From Betaproteobacteria bacterium (GTDB lineage Bacteria; Pseudomonadota; Gammaproteobacteria; Burkholderiales; SG8-41): a DNA stretch of 55,090 nt. Made by a program: the position numbers and the translations under genes. This document shows positions 32,764 to 40,719 of this stretch, piece after piece. The stretch covers positions 1 through 55,090 of the forward strand of contig VGID01000024.1 of assembly GCA_016868035.1 (NCBI GenBank), given 5' to 3'. Below the pieces are notes generated by a model. The model made no database searches. It was given only the letters and a program-made list of their open reading frames with translations, and was not told the DNA's origin. The stretch's first letter is position 1, and each line of letters begins with the position of its first letter.

Positions 32764-33741
32764 ATGAAGCCCGCGACCTGCTGCTCCCGCCTGGCGTTGT
32801 TGCTCGTGCCGCTCGCCGTTTTCGGCGGCCCCGCGGTTGCGCAAACCTATCCCACCAAGCCCATCCGCGTGATCGTGCCTTTCGCGCCCGGGGGCGCGAC
32901 CGACATCGTGGCGCGCATGCTGGCGCCGCGGCTCTCGGAGAACCTCGGGCAGTCGGTGGTGGTGGAGAATCGCGGCGGCGGCGGCACGACCATCGGGATG
33001 CAGCTGGTCGTCAAAGCGCCGCCCGACGGCTATACGCTGGGAGTCGCCACGCTCACTTTCGCGCTCAATCCCAGCCTGGTTGCCAAGCTGCCGTACAGCA
33101 CCGAGAAGGACTTCATGCCGGTGAGCCTGATCTCGCAGACGCCTTTCGTGATGTCGCTGCATCCGTCCGTGCCGGCGAAATCGGTCAAGGAGCTGATCGC
33201 GCTCGCCAAGGCCCGGCCCGGCGCGTTGAATTTTTCATCGTCCGGCATCGGCAGCGCATCGCAGATGGCTGTCGAGCTGTTCAAGTACATGACCGGCACC
33301 GACATGGTCCATGTTCCCTACACCGGCGGCGGCCCGGCGCTCGTCAGCGTGCTGAGCGGAGAAGTCTCGATCTTTACGACCAGCATTCCGGCCGGGCTTC
33401 CACACTTCAAAGCCGGCAAGCTCAAGCCGCTCGGCGTAACCAGCGCCAAGCGCGACCCCATACTTCCGAACACCCCGAGCATCGCCGAAGCCGGGCTCGC
33501 GGGCTACGAGCTGCTCGAATACCAGGGCTTCGTTGTCCCCGCGGGGACGCCGCGCTCCGTGATCGACCGGCTGCACCGGGGCGTCGTCGAATCTCTCGCC
33601 GCGCCCGACTTGAGGGAGCGCTTCACGACCACCGGCGCGCACGTGGTGGGCAGCAATCCGGAAGAATTCGCGACCTATATCCGGACCCAGATCAGCAGAT
33701 GGGCCAAAGTGATCCAGGCCACGGGTATTCGTATCGATTGA
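32764..33741 (+). CDS. Bug/TctC-family periplasmic solute-binding receptor
   Basis: A 325-residue receptor with a signal peptide (MKPATCCSRLALLLVPLAVF, cleavage near AVA-QTYP). PFAPGGATDIVAR, VVENRGGGGTT, PPDGYTLG and HVPYTGGGPAL are present. GAGGAGAAG before the ATG at 32764 fixes the start. The amidase gene follows after 9 bp on the same strand, so the pair is probably cotranscribed, and the ligand may be an amide or its acid product (inference). Confidence 0.92.
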   Translation: MKPATCCSRLALLLVPLAVFGGPAVAQTYPTKPIRVIVPFAPGGATDIVARMLAPRLSENLGQSVVVENRGGGGTTIGMQLVVKAPPDGYTLGVATLTFALNPSLVAKLPYSTEKDFMPVSLISQTPFVMSLHPSVPAKSVKELIALAKARPGALNFSSSGIGSASQMAVELFKYMTGTDMVHVPYTGGGPALVSVLSGEVSIFTTSIPAGLPHFKAGKLKPLGVTSAKRDPILPNTPSIAEAGLAGYELLEYQGFVVPAGTPRSVIDRLHRGVVESLAAPDLRERFTTTGAHVVGSNPEEFATYIRTQISRWAKVIQATGIRID

Positions 33742-33750
33742 AGGCTGAAG

Positions 33751-35061
33751 ATGCCGTCTCCCGCACCTGTGGCGCAGTTCGCCGCGCGGCTCCATGAGCT
33801 GACGGCGACCGAGATCGTCCGGGCCATCGATGCCGGCAGCACGAGCTGCGAGGCGGTCGCGCGCGCGTGCCTCGAGCGCATTGCCGAGCGCGAGCCGCAA
33901 GTGCAGGCGTGGGAGTACCTCGATCCCGAGCACGTCGTCGCGCAGGCGCGCGCGCTCGACCGCAGCGGCCGGCGCGGCGCGCTGCGGGGCGTGCCCATCG
34001 GCGTGAAGGACATCATCGACACCTGCGACATGCCGACGGCGTACGGCACGCCGATCCACAAGGGCCACCGGCCGGGGAAGGACGCCGCGTGCGTCGCACT
34101 CTCGCGCAAGGCGGGCGCGGTGCTGATGGGCAAGACCGTCACCACCGAGTTCGCGAACGTGCATCCGGGCAAGACGCGCAATCCGTTCGACGCTTCGCGC
34201 ACGCCGGGTGGATCGTCGAGCGGCTCGGGCGCTGCGGTGGGCGACTGGCACGTTCCGCTCGCGCTCGGCACGCAGACCACCGGCTCCACGACACGCCCCG
34301 CCTCGTTCTGCGGCGTGTTCGGCTACCGCCCCACCCACGGCGACCTGCGCGTGACCGGGGTGATGGAGGCTTCGGGCTCACTCGATACGCTGGGCATCCT
34401 CGCGCGCTCGATCGAGGACGTCGCGCTCTACCGCGACGTGCTGCTCGGCGTCGCGCCGGAGCCGATTTCCGCCGACCTCGCTGCGCCGCGCATCGGCTTC
34501 TGCCGCCCCTACTTCTGGGCGCGGCTCGAGCCCGCGACGCAGAGGCTGCTCGAGGACGCGGCGCAGCGGCTCGCGCGCGCGGGCGCGAAGGTCGATGAGG
34601 TGGCGCTGCCGGGAGAATTCGAGGCGCTGGAGGCGGCGCACCGCTGGATCTCGGGATTCGAGATGGCGCGCAACCTCACCTGGGAGATCGAGAACCACTG
34701 GGAGCGCATCAGCGAGAAATTCCGCAACGGGCGCCTGAAGGACGGGCTCGCGTGCGGCTACGAGCGCTACTGCGAAATGCGCGCGCTCGTCGAGCGGCTC
34801 CGGCGGCAGCTCGTATCCATCATGGACGGCCACGACGCGCTGCTCGCTCCGGCGGCCCCGGGCGAAGCAACGGCGGGATGGGACCCGGTGCCGCATCCGT
34901 GGGTGTACATGGCGTGGACCGCCATGCACGTGCCGTCGGTGACGCTCCCGGTATTCAAGGGGCCGGCCGGCCTGCCGATCGGCGCCCAGCTGATCGCCGG
35001 GCGCAGCGAGGACCGCAGGCTGTTCGCGGTCGCGCGCTGGGCGTGGCGCGCGCTCACCTGA
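33751..35061 (+). CDS. Amidase (amidase-signature family)
   Basis: A 436-residue amidase-signature enzyme. The Ser-cisSer-Lys triad can be seen: Lys86 in GVKDIID, the GGSSSGSGAA loop at 153-162 with the cis-Ser, and Ser179 in TTGSTTRPA as nucleophile. The segment FGYRPTHGDL follows, as in the family. It hydrolyses an amide to acid and ammonia. The substrate is unknown. It is coupled to a Bug receptor upstream, and an FrsA-like hydrolase gene lies downstream. Confidence 0.9.
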   Translation: MPSPAPVAQFAARLHELTATEIVRAIDAGSTSCEAVARACLERIAEREPQVQAWEYLDPEHVVAQARALDRSGRRGALRGVPIGVKDIIDTCDMPTAYGTPIHKGHRPGKDAACVALSRKAGAVLMGKTVTTEFANVHPGKTRNPFDASRTPGGSSSGSGAAVGDWHVPLALGTQTTGSTTRPASFCGVFGYRPTHGDLRVTGVMEASGSLDTLGILARSIEDVALYRDVLLGVAPEPISADLAAPRIGFCRPYFWARLEPATQRLLEDAAQRLARAGAKVDEVALPGEFEALEAAHRWISGFEMARNLTWEIENHWERISEKFRNGRLKDGLACGYERYCEMRALVERLRRQLVSIMDGHDALLAPAAPGEATAGWDPVPHPWVYMAWTAMHVPSVTLPVFKGPAGLPIGAQLIAGRSEDRRLFAVARWAWRALT

Positions 35062-35090
35062 TGGAGCGGTGGGAGTTCAAAGCAGCCGCC

Positions 35091-35192
35091 GATGAACATG
35101 GAGGATTGAGGACTGAGGATTGAGGATTAAGAGGCCAATTCATGTGTCGCGATTCACGAAGTAGATCGGAGTGAATCGGCGTTTATCGGCGG
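35091..35192. repeat. 102-bp dispersed repeat, copy 2
   Basis: Same orientation as 10630-10731 and identical at 97 of 102 positions. It starts 29 bp after the amidase stop and ends 58 bp before the next gene. It includes four GAGGATT-type heptads. Confidence 0.9.
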
Positions 35193-35249
35193 TTCATTTC
35201 GGCGTTTTTCGTTACATCCTCGCATCACACTAAACCTGCAACAGGAGCA

Positions 35250-36410
35250 ATGATGTCGGCCGGACCCTGGATCGAGCATTTCCCGGGCAATCTCGTGTGG
35301 TCCAACGCGTGCCTGGTGACCAAGGGCATGGCGCCGTACGGCGCGGTCGCGCCCGGCGAGATCGACCAGGTGTGCGAGCGGCTGCGCGCGCGGCAGAGCG
35401 AGCCCGACGCGTGGCGCGAGGAGTGGTGCGCGATGGGCGCGCGCCTGGAGAAAGCCGGGGACGCGGCGGAAGCCGGGGGGCGGCGCGCGACCGCGGGCAA
35501 CTGCTACCTGCGCGCGGGCATGTACTACTTCACCGGCGAGCGCTTCATTCCGCCGGGCGAGCTCAAGCAGGAGACGGGGCGCAAGGCGATCGAGCTCCAG
35601 ACGAAAGGGATCGAGCGCCGGTTCCCCAACATCGAGAAGGTCGAGGTCCCGTACGACGGCGCGACGCTGCCCGCGCTCTTCATGAAGTCGCCCCATGCCT
35701 CGGGGCGCGCGCCGGCGGTGGTGGTGTTCGACGGCATGGACAACTGCAAGGAGATGAGCGTGCTCTTCGCCGGGCTCGAGTTCGCGCAGCGCGGCTGGCA
35801 CACGCTCGCCATCGACGGGCCGGGGCAGGGCGAGTCGCTGCGCTTGCGCGGGCTCTACGCGCGCCACGACTACGAGGTGCCGGGCGCGGCGGCCTACGAC
35901 TACATCGCGCGCCGCCCGGACGTGGACCCGAAGAAGGTCGTGGTGATGGGCTACAGCTTCGGCGGCTACTACGCCTCGCGCATCGCCGCTTTCGAGAAGC
36001 GCTACGCGGCGGGGGTAGCGATGAGCGCGCTGCACTGGGACCTTGCCGGCTGGCAGCGCGAGATCAAGCGCAGGCAGGACGCCAATCCGAAGGGGACTCC
36101 GCAATCCACCTTCCACTTCCGCTGGATCATGGGCTGCATCGACGATGCCGAGGCCGCGATCGAGAAAGCGAAGAAATTCTCGCTGACAGACGTCGCCCCG
36201 AAGATCAGCTGCCCGTTCCTCATCGTCCACGCGCAGGACGACGGGGTCGTGCCGGTCGCCAACGCCCACAAGCTCTACGATGCCGTCGGCTCGAAGCAGA
36301 AGCACTTGAAGATTCTCGGCGCCGAGGAGGGCGGCCACTACCACGCGCAGGCCGACAACCGGCAGGTCGGCATCGACTACATCGCGGACTGGATCGCCGA
36401 CAACGTCTGA
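35250..36410 (+). CDS. FrsA-like alpha/beta hydrolase, paralogue 2
   Basis: A 386-residue protein that aligns without gaps over its first 240 residues with the protein at 31444-32613. The nucleophile is Ser236 in MGYSFGGYY. DNCKEMSVLF, IDGPGQGES and EGGHYHAQADNRQVG are shared or nearly so. AGGAG is followed by two adjacent ATG codons; the second (35253) has the better spacing. The two paralogues are on opposite strands around the Bug/amidase pair, which suggests duplication within one catabolic cluster. Confidence 0.87.
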   Translation: MMSAGPWIEHFPGNLVWSNACLVTKGMAPYGAVAPGEIDQVCERLRARQSEPDAWREEWCAMGARLEKAGDAAEAGGRRATAGNCYLRAGMYYFTGERFIPPGELKQETGRKAIELQTKGIERRFPNIEKVEVPYDGATLPALFMKSPHASGRAPAVVVFDGMDNCKEMSVLFAGLEFAQRGWHTLAIDGPGQGESLRLRGLYARHDYEVPGAAAYDYIARRPDVDPKKVVVMGYSFGGYYASRIAAFEKRYAAGVAMSALHWDLAGWQREIKRRQDANPKGTPQSTFHFRWIMGCIDDAEAAIEKAKKFSLTDVAPKISCPFLIVHAQDDGVVPVANAHKLYDAVGSKQKHLKILGAEEGGHYHAQADNRQVGIDYIADWIADNV

Positions 36411-36436
36411 ACGGCGTGGCTCGTCACTCGCTATAC

Positions 36437-36530
36437 GAAGTCGAAAGTCGAAAGTCGGAAGTCGAAAGTAGGATGATGTAACGTAGCCTTGTTTTCGCCT
36501 ATCGGCTGTCGCCTTCCGCCTTGCTCCGCC
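36437..36530. repeat. Heptad palindrome between convergent genes
   Basis: GAAGTCGAAAG-type heptads on the left, a core with GTAACGTAGCCTTG (the inverse of the core at 6406 and 31374), and CGCCTATCGGCTGTCGCCTTCC-like complementary heptads on the right, followed by CTCTCGTCTCTCGTATCTCG-type units. It lies between the ends of the FrsA-like and tag genes. Confidence 0.75.
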
Positions 36531-36565
36531 GCGCCTTTCTCCTCTCGTCTCTCGTATCTCGTGAG

Positions 36566-37135
36566 TCATCGCCGCTTCCGGCTGCGGAAGCAGCCCGCCA
36601 GATGGTCGTCCACGACGCCGATGGCTTGGAGGTAGGCGTAAACGATGGTCGAGCCGACGAAGCGGAAGCCGCGCGCGAGCAGATCCTTGCTGATGCGGTC
36701 GGAGAGCTCGGTTCTCGCCGGCACGTCCTTCATCGAGCGCGGGCGGTTGACGATGGGCTTGCCGCCGACGAAATTCCACAGGTAGGTATCAAAGCTGCCG
36801 AACTCCTGCTGTACCTTGAGGAACGCGCGGGCATTGCTGACCGTGGATTCGAGCTTGAGCCGGTTGCGGACGATGCCGGGGTTCCGCATCAGCTTCTCGA
36901 TTCTCGCCGGCGTGTAGCGCGCGATCTTCCGCGCATCGAAGCCGTCCAGCGCCTTGCGGTAGTTCTCGCGCTTCTTCAGGATGGTGGTCCACGACAGCCC
37001 CGCCTGCGCGCCTTCGAGTATCAGGAACTCGAAGAGCACGCGGTCGTCGTGGACCGGGCGTCCCCATTCCTTGTCGTGGTAGGCGACGGACAGCGCATCG
37101 TCGCCGCACCAGGGACAGCGCCGCTTCATGCGCAC
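36566..37135 (-). CDS. tag: DNA-3-methyladenine glycosylase I
   Basis: A 189-residue protein matching Tag over its whole length. The zinc ligands fit E. coli spacing: Cys7 and His20 (CPWCGDDALSVAYH), His178 and Cys182 (HLAGC). AYHDKEWGRPVHDD, EGAQAGLSWTTILKKRENYRK-like core and KDLLARGFRFVGSTIVYAYLQAIG are present. It removes 3-methyladenine from DNA in base-excision repair. A start two codons later (37129) is equally possible. It is the clearest housekeeping gene in this part of the window. Confidence 0.93.
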   Translation of the reverse strand: MRMKRRCPWCGDDALSVAYHDKEWGRPVHDDRVLFEFLILEGAQAGLSWTTILKKRENYRKALDGFDARKIARYTPARIEKLMRNPGIVRNRLKLESTVSNARAFLKVQQEFGSFDTYLWNFVGGKPIVNRPRSMKDVPARTELSDRISKDLLARGFRFVGSTIVYAYLQAIGVVDDHLAGCFRSRKRR

Positions 37136-37165
37136 GGCGCCGGCCGGCGCGACGTTTCCCGGCGA

Positions 37166-37666
37166 TCAGCGGTCGACATGGCGCTCGAGGACCGAGCCAC
37201 CGAAGCGGCGGACCGGATTATCAGCGATCTCGGCGAGGGCCTCATCGTAGGAGGCACGGCTCATGTCAAGGTCCTGGGAGTCGTAGTACTCGTCCCACGT
37301 CACAATTGTGCCTGCTTTGGAGGGCTCGAGTAGCACCAGGTTGAGATCATTCTTGAGCCCGAAGGCGTTGCCTTCTGCTCCGCTCGAGGCGTAGCCGCGG
37401 TTCGCCTCGTACCAGCGCACGAGCTCGCGATGCACGGCGCCGGCTGCGCCTTCCTGCATCGGGTTGAAGTGGCACACGTACTCCGTGCATGCGCCGCTCG
37501 CGTCTTCTCGCGCCTCAACCTTCTCCAGCCCCGCGCTGTATTCGGGGAGCCGGCCGAGCTTGCCGACGAGCGCCCAGGCTTCGGAGGCGGGCGCTTTGAG
37601 CTCGACACGGATCCGGTTGCGCAGGGGCGCGTTGGTGAATGCGGCTGCTTGCGGGGACTTCGTCAT
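37166..37666 (-). CDS. SRPBCC-family protein
   Basis: A 166-residue protein of the START/polyketide-cyclase (SRPBCC) fold: NRIRVELKAPASEAWALVGKLGRLPEYS at the N-terminus, a central beta region with CTEYVCHFN, and the final long helix SYDEALAEIADNPVRRFGG. These proteins bind a hydrophobic ligand; the function is unknown. AAGGAG ten bases before the ATG at 37666 sets the start. It is divergent from a WYL regulator gene, with an inverted repeat in the 74-bp gap. Confidence 0.78.
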   Translation of the reverse strand: MTKSPQAAAFTNAPLRNRIRVELKAPASEAWALVGKLGRLPEYSAGLEKVEAREDASGACTEYVCHFNPMQEGAAGAVHRELVRWYEANRGYASSGAEGNAFGLKNDLNLVLLEPSKAGTIVTWDEYYDSQDLDMSRASYDEALAEIADNPVRRFGGSVLERHVDR

Positions 37667-37714
37667 CTTCTTTCTCCTTGCGGGTTGAACACAGCCGCCA
37701 TTGTCTTGGAAAAC

Positions 37715-37731
37715 ATGCCAGGTAATGGCAT
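37715..37731. promoter_or_regulatory. Inverted repeat in divergent promoter, probable WYL-regulator operator
   Basis: ATGCCA-GGTAA-TGGCAT, a perfect 6-bp inverted repeat with a 5-bp spacer, lies in the short gap between the SRPBCC gene and the regulator gene, ending nine bases before the regulator ATG. It could control both genes (inference). Confidence 0.6.
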
Positions 37732-37740
37732 ATTTCTTGG

Positions 37741-38475
37741 ATGGGTGAACGCGCCGCGTCATCGCGCCTGAAACGGCTGGAGGAGTTGAAGGGGCTCCTC
37801 AAGGCCCGCGAGTACGTGACCGCCGCCGAGCTCTCCGAAGAGCTTGGGGTGAGCCTGCGCACGCTGCACCGCGACCTCGAGCTCCTGCGCGAGAGCGGCG
37901 TTCCCATCGAGTCGGATCGCGGGCGCGGCGGGGGCTTACGGCTTCACAGGAGCTGGATGCTCGGCCGGCTCCACCTGAACCCCGAGGAGGCGATCGATCT
38001 CCTGCTCAGCATCGCGATCGCGGAGAAGATGAATTCTCCGCTGCTTCTCCAGCAGCTCGCGCCCATCAAGCGCAAGATCGCGGCGGCCTTTACCGAGAGC
38101 GACCAGCCGCGGATCCGGTCGCTGAGAAGGCGGATACGGGTTGGAAGCCCGGCGTCGGAGCGCGTGCTGGCTTCGTTCAAGGCGCCGCCGCGCGCGGCGC
38201 TGTCCGGCATCGCCGAGGCTTTCTTCAACATGCAGTGCATCGCGATCGAGTACGTGGACCAGAAGGGAACGGCCACGATGCGCGAGATCGAGCCGCAGTT
38301 CCTCTACCTCAGCGTGCCGGTGTGGTACCTGTTGGCGTGGGACCGGCTGCGCAGCGCCGTGCGCTACTTCCGCGTCGACCGGCTGAAGTCGGTCACGCCG
38401 CTCGAGACGGGCTTCCGCGTCGCGGATCCGAAGCCGTTCCTCGCGGAAGCGGAGGAGGGGATCGAAACGCTGTAG
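37741..38475 (+). CDS. HTH/WYL-domain transcriptional regulator (YafY-like)
   Basis: A 244-residue regulator. The N-terminal winged helix is RLEELKGLLKAREYVTAAEL to LGVSLRTLHRDLELLRESGV (about 10-55), followed by the wing SDRGRGGGLRL. The WYL domain is in the second half (IAIEYVDQKGT, then VWYLLAWDRLRSAVRYFRVDRL). WYL regulators sense small ligands or nucleic acids. It is divergent from the SRPBCC gene and probably controls it. The start is close to the -10 region, so the transcript may be leaderless. Confidence 0.87.
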   Translation: MGERAASSRLKRLEELKGLLKAREYVTAAELSEELGVSLRTLHRDLELLRESGVPIESDRGRGGGLRLHRSWMLGRLHLNPEEAIDLLLSIAIAEKMNSPLLLQQLAPIKRKIAAAFTESDQPRIRSLRRRIRVGSPASERVLASFKAPPRAALSGIAEAFFNMQCIAIEYVDQKGTATMREIEPQFLYLSVPVWYLLAWDRLRSAVRYFRVDRLKSVTPLETGFRVADPKPFLAEAEEGIETL

Positions 38476-38551
38476 GCGCTGGCGCGCGCTCCGTTATCCG
38501 ATCGGTTCTCGAGTCTCGTCAGTCGTCACTCGCCATCCATCAGGCATGACG

Positions 38552-38580
38552 TGAATTCAATGGAGTCTGACCCGATTGAC
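38552..38580. repeat. REP-like motif, copy left of the GFA gene
   Basis: TGAATTCAATGGAGTCTGAC followed by CCGATTGAC. The same motif occurs three times in direct orientation at 39062-39123, on the other side of the GFA-family gene. The stem is imperfect in this copy. Confidence 0.7.
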
Positions 38581-38594
38581 CTCACGCGCGCCGA

Positions 38595-39002
38595 TCACGG
38601 CTTCATACCCGGCGGCCATTCCTCGTGCTGCTGGAGGGTGTCCTCGATGTCGTACCACGGCGCCTTCGATCCCACGAAGGTGTGCTCGCGTGGCCGCACG
38701 CCGGGATCGCCGTCCACGCTGCCCACCACCACCTCGCCCACCTTGCCCCCGTGCATGGCGGCGAGCGGCGAGCCGCACTTCGTGCAGAAGCAGCGCTCCT
38801 GCCCGGGGGAGGAGGGATATTTCCCGAGCAGTTCGGCGCCCGCGGTCCAGCGGAACTCCGCCGGCGTGACGAACGCCCACGTCGCAAACGCCGCGCCGTG
38901 CGCCTTGCGGCAAATCGAGCAATGGCAGTGGCCGGCCGCGAGCAGCGGGCCGGCGATCTCGTAGCGCACGGCGCCACACAGGCAGCTTCCCTTAATCGTC
39001 AT
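38595..39002 (-). CDS. GFA-family (CENP-V/GFA domain) zinc protein
   Basis: A 135-residue protein with the GFA zinc-binding pattern: GSCLCGAVRY (Cys7, Cys9), HCHCSICRK (Cys26, Cys28, Cys31) and CFCTKCGSP (Cys71, Cys73, Cys76). The prototype is a glutathione-dependent formaldehyde-activating enzyme, but most members are uncharacterised. The gene is bracketed by REP-like motifs in the same orientation and could have moved as a unit (inference). Confidence 0.87.
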   Translation of the reverse strand: MTIKGSCLCGAVRYEIAGPLLAAGHCHCSICRKAHGAAFATWAFVTPAEFRWTAGAELLGKYPSSPGQERCFCTKCGSPLAAMHGGKVGEVVVGSVDGDPGVRPREHTFVGSKAPWYDIEDTLQQHEEWPPGMKP

Positions 39003-39061
39003 TGCACCTACCCGGGTCGTTATCGATGCGCGCCGAAGTTGGCGCGTGCGTCAGGTCAAGA

Positions 39062-39123
39062 TGAATTCAATGGAGTTCAATGGAGTCTGACCCGAGTTCA
39101 ATGGAGTCTGACCCCATTGAATT
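39062..39123. repeat. REP-like motif, three copies
   Basis: Three overlapping copies of TTCAATGGAGTCTGACCC. The last one forms a hairpin, TTCAATGG (39097-39104) and CCATTGAA (39114-39121) with a 9-nt loop. Related TCAGACTCCATTGAA-type sequences often accompany REP-associated transposases in Proteobacteria; no transposase gene is in the window. Confidence 0.75.
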
Positions 39124-39175
39124 CCGATCCGCCTCGGGTTTCTCGTCAGTCGTCAGTCATCAGTCGTCACGCGGT

Positions 39176-40426
39176 TCAGGCTTCCGGGCCAGCGTATTTC
39201 CCCGCCGTCTCGGGAAAGAGCGCCTTCACGATCTTGAATTTCGTGACGTCCACCGTGCCGTCCATGTGCGGGAACATGGAAGCGTCGCGATAGAGCTTCT
39301 CGATGCCGAAGTCGAGCATGGTGCCGTTGCCGCCGTGCAGCTCCATCGCGTTCTTGCACACGTCGAGCACGGCCTCGGAAGCGTAGAGCTTCACCATGTT
39401 GCACAACACGTCGGCGTCCGGCGCGCTCGCGTCCACTGCCGCCGCGGCCTCGCGCAGCAGTCCGCGCACCGCGCAGATCTTGGTCGCCATGTCGGCGAGC
39501 CGCAGCGCGACCGCCTGGTGCTTGATGAGGATGCGCCCGCCCTGCACGTACTCCTGCACGTACTTGGCGGTCTCCTCGAACGCGCGCACCCCCACGCCGA
39601 GGTTCTTCGATCCCTGGATGATCTTGCCGGGGCGGAAGTAGATGCCCGCCCGGGAGAGCGCATTGTTCTCGACCAGCAGGTGGTCCTTGGGCACGGCGCA
39701 ATCCTCGAACACGATCTCGCCGTTGTTCATGAAGCGCCCGCCGAGCGTCTCGTTGCAGCGCTGCACGGTGAGACCCGGCGTGTCGCGCGGGACGAGGAAA
39801 TTCGACGTGCCCTGCAGCATGCCGACCTTGGGGTTGGTGTTGGCGTAGACCACGTAGAGCTTGGCGTCGTAGCCGTTGCTGATGAACTGCTTGCGCCCGT
39901 TGATCACCCACCGGTCTCCCTTCAGCACCGCCTTCGTGTTCATCGCCGCCTCGGGCACGTTGTACGGCAGCCAGCGGTCGGAGGCGCCGCGCGGCTCGGT
40001 GAGGCAATGCGAGAGCAGGAAGGTGGGGTCCGCGACGATTTTCGGAAACCAGCGCTCCTGCAGGTGGCGCGGCGCGACGTTCCTCAGCAGCACCGAGACC
40101 TTCCACACCTGCACCAGCTTGTCCGACAGGCCGCAGTCCCCGCGCGAGATCTCCTCCGAGATCGCGGCGAAGGTCTGCACCTCGGTCCTGGGATCGAGGG
40201 CGGTGCCGCCGAACTCCTCGGGCACGCCGAGCGTGCGGATGCCGATCTGGTCTGCGACCTCCAGGATCTTGCGCGGCAGGCGGTCCTCCGGCGTCATGGA
40301 CCACTCGCGCTGCCAGTGCTGGCGCGTGAAGGGTATGACGTGCTCGTCCACGAACGCGCGGCACGTGTCGCGCATCATCCTCGTCTCGTCGGTGAGCCCG
40401 CGGTCCACCATTTCCATCATGTACAT
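39176..40426 (-). CDS. Acyl-CoA dehydrogenase-family protein with atypical C-terminal motif
   Basis: A 416-residue protein of the acyl-CoA dehydrogenase superfamily: an N-terminal helical domain, LSHCLTEPRGASD in the flavin/substrate region, WVINGRKQFISNGYD, and the ELHGGNGTM/YRDASMF C-terminal segment. Where most members have the catalytic Glu in an EGT motif, this one has MDGT (Asp389). The catalytic base may therefore be Asp, or lie elsewhere as in long-chain and isovaleryl enzymes. The substrate is unknown. The gene is monocistronic, with heptad repeats upstream. Confidence 0.85.
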   Translation of the reverse strand: MYMMEMVDRGLTDETRMMRDTCRAFVDEHVIPFTRQHWQREWSMTPEDRLPRKILEVADQIGIRTLGVPEEFGGTALDPRTEVQTFAAISEEISRGDCGLSDKLVQVWKVSVLLRNVAPRHLQERWFPKIVADPTFLLSHCLTEPRGASDRWLPYNVPEAAMNTKAVLKGDRWVINGRKQFISNGYDAKLYVVYANTNPKVGMLQGTSNFLVPRDTPGLTVQRCNETLGGRFMNNGEIVFEDCAVPKDHLLVENNALSRAGIYFRPGKIIQGSKNLGVGVRAFEETAKYVQEYVQGGRILIKHQAVALRLADMATKICAVRGLLREAAAAVDASAPDADVLCNMVKLYASEAVLDVCKNAMELHGGNGTMLDFGIEKLYRDASMFPHMDGTVDVTKFKIVKALFPETAGKYAGPEA

Positions 40427-40496
40427 GTCGGCCTCCTGTGCGCGCCGCTCTAACCCATTTCAAAAAGCAGTCACGGAATCCAGCCACAGACGAACA

Positions 40497-40705
40497 CAGA
40501 CAAAATCATGGTGAGCGGTGAGCAGTAAGAGCAGGAGACCGACGCCCCCTCTCCGCTTACGACTTGCCTCTTACCGTATTCCCGTCGGCGCCCATCGGCG
40601 GCTGATAATCTTCGCTGTTACTCTGTGTGCTCTGTGCTCTCTGTGGCAATTTGTTCTTGAAGTTATCGGCGGCCATCGGTGGTTTCAAGCGGGTTCTCGA
40701 GGCCG
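40497..40705. repeat. Heptad palindrome with ATCGGCGG end motifs
   Basis: Left heptads GTGAGCG/GTGAGCA/GTAAGAG at 40512-40530, complementary CTCTCCG/CTTACGA/CTTACCG units at 40548-40580, then CCCATCGGCGGC, CTGTGTGCTCTGTGCTCTCT, and a last ATCGGCGGCCATCGGTGG. The gap between the acyl-CoA dehydrogenase start and the Bug stop has no gene. Confidence 0.75.
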
Positions 40706-40719
40706 CTTCCGGTCGTTCA

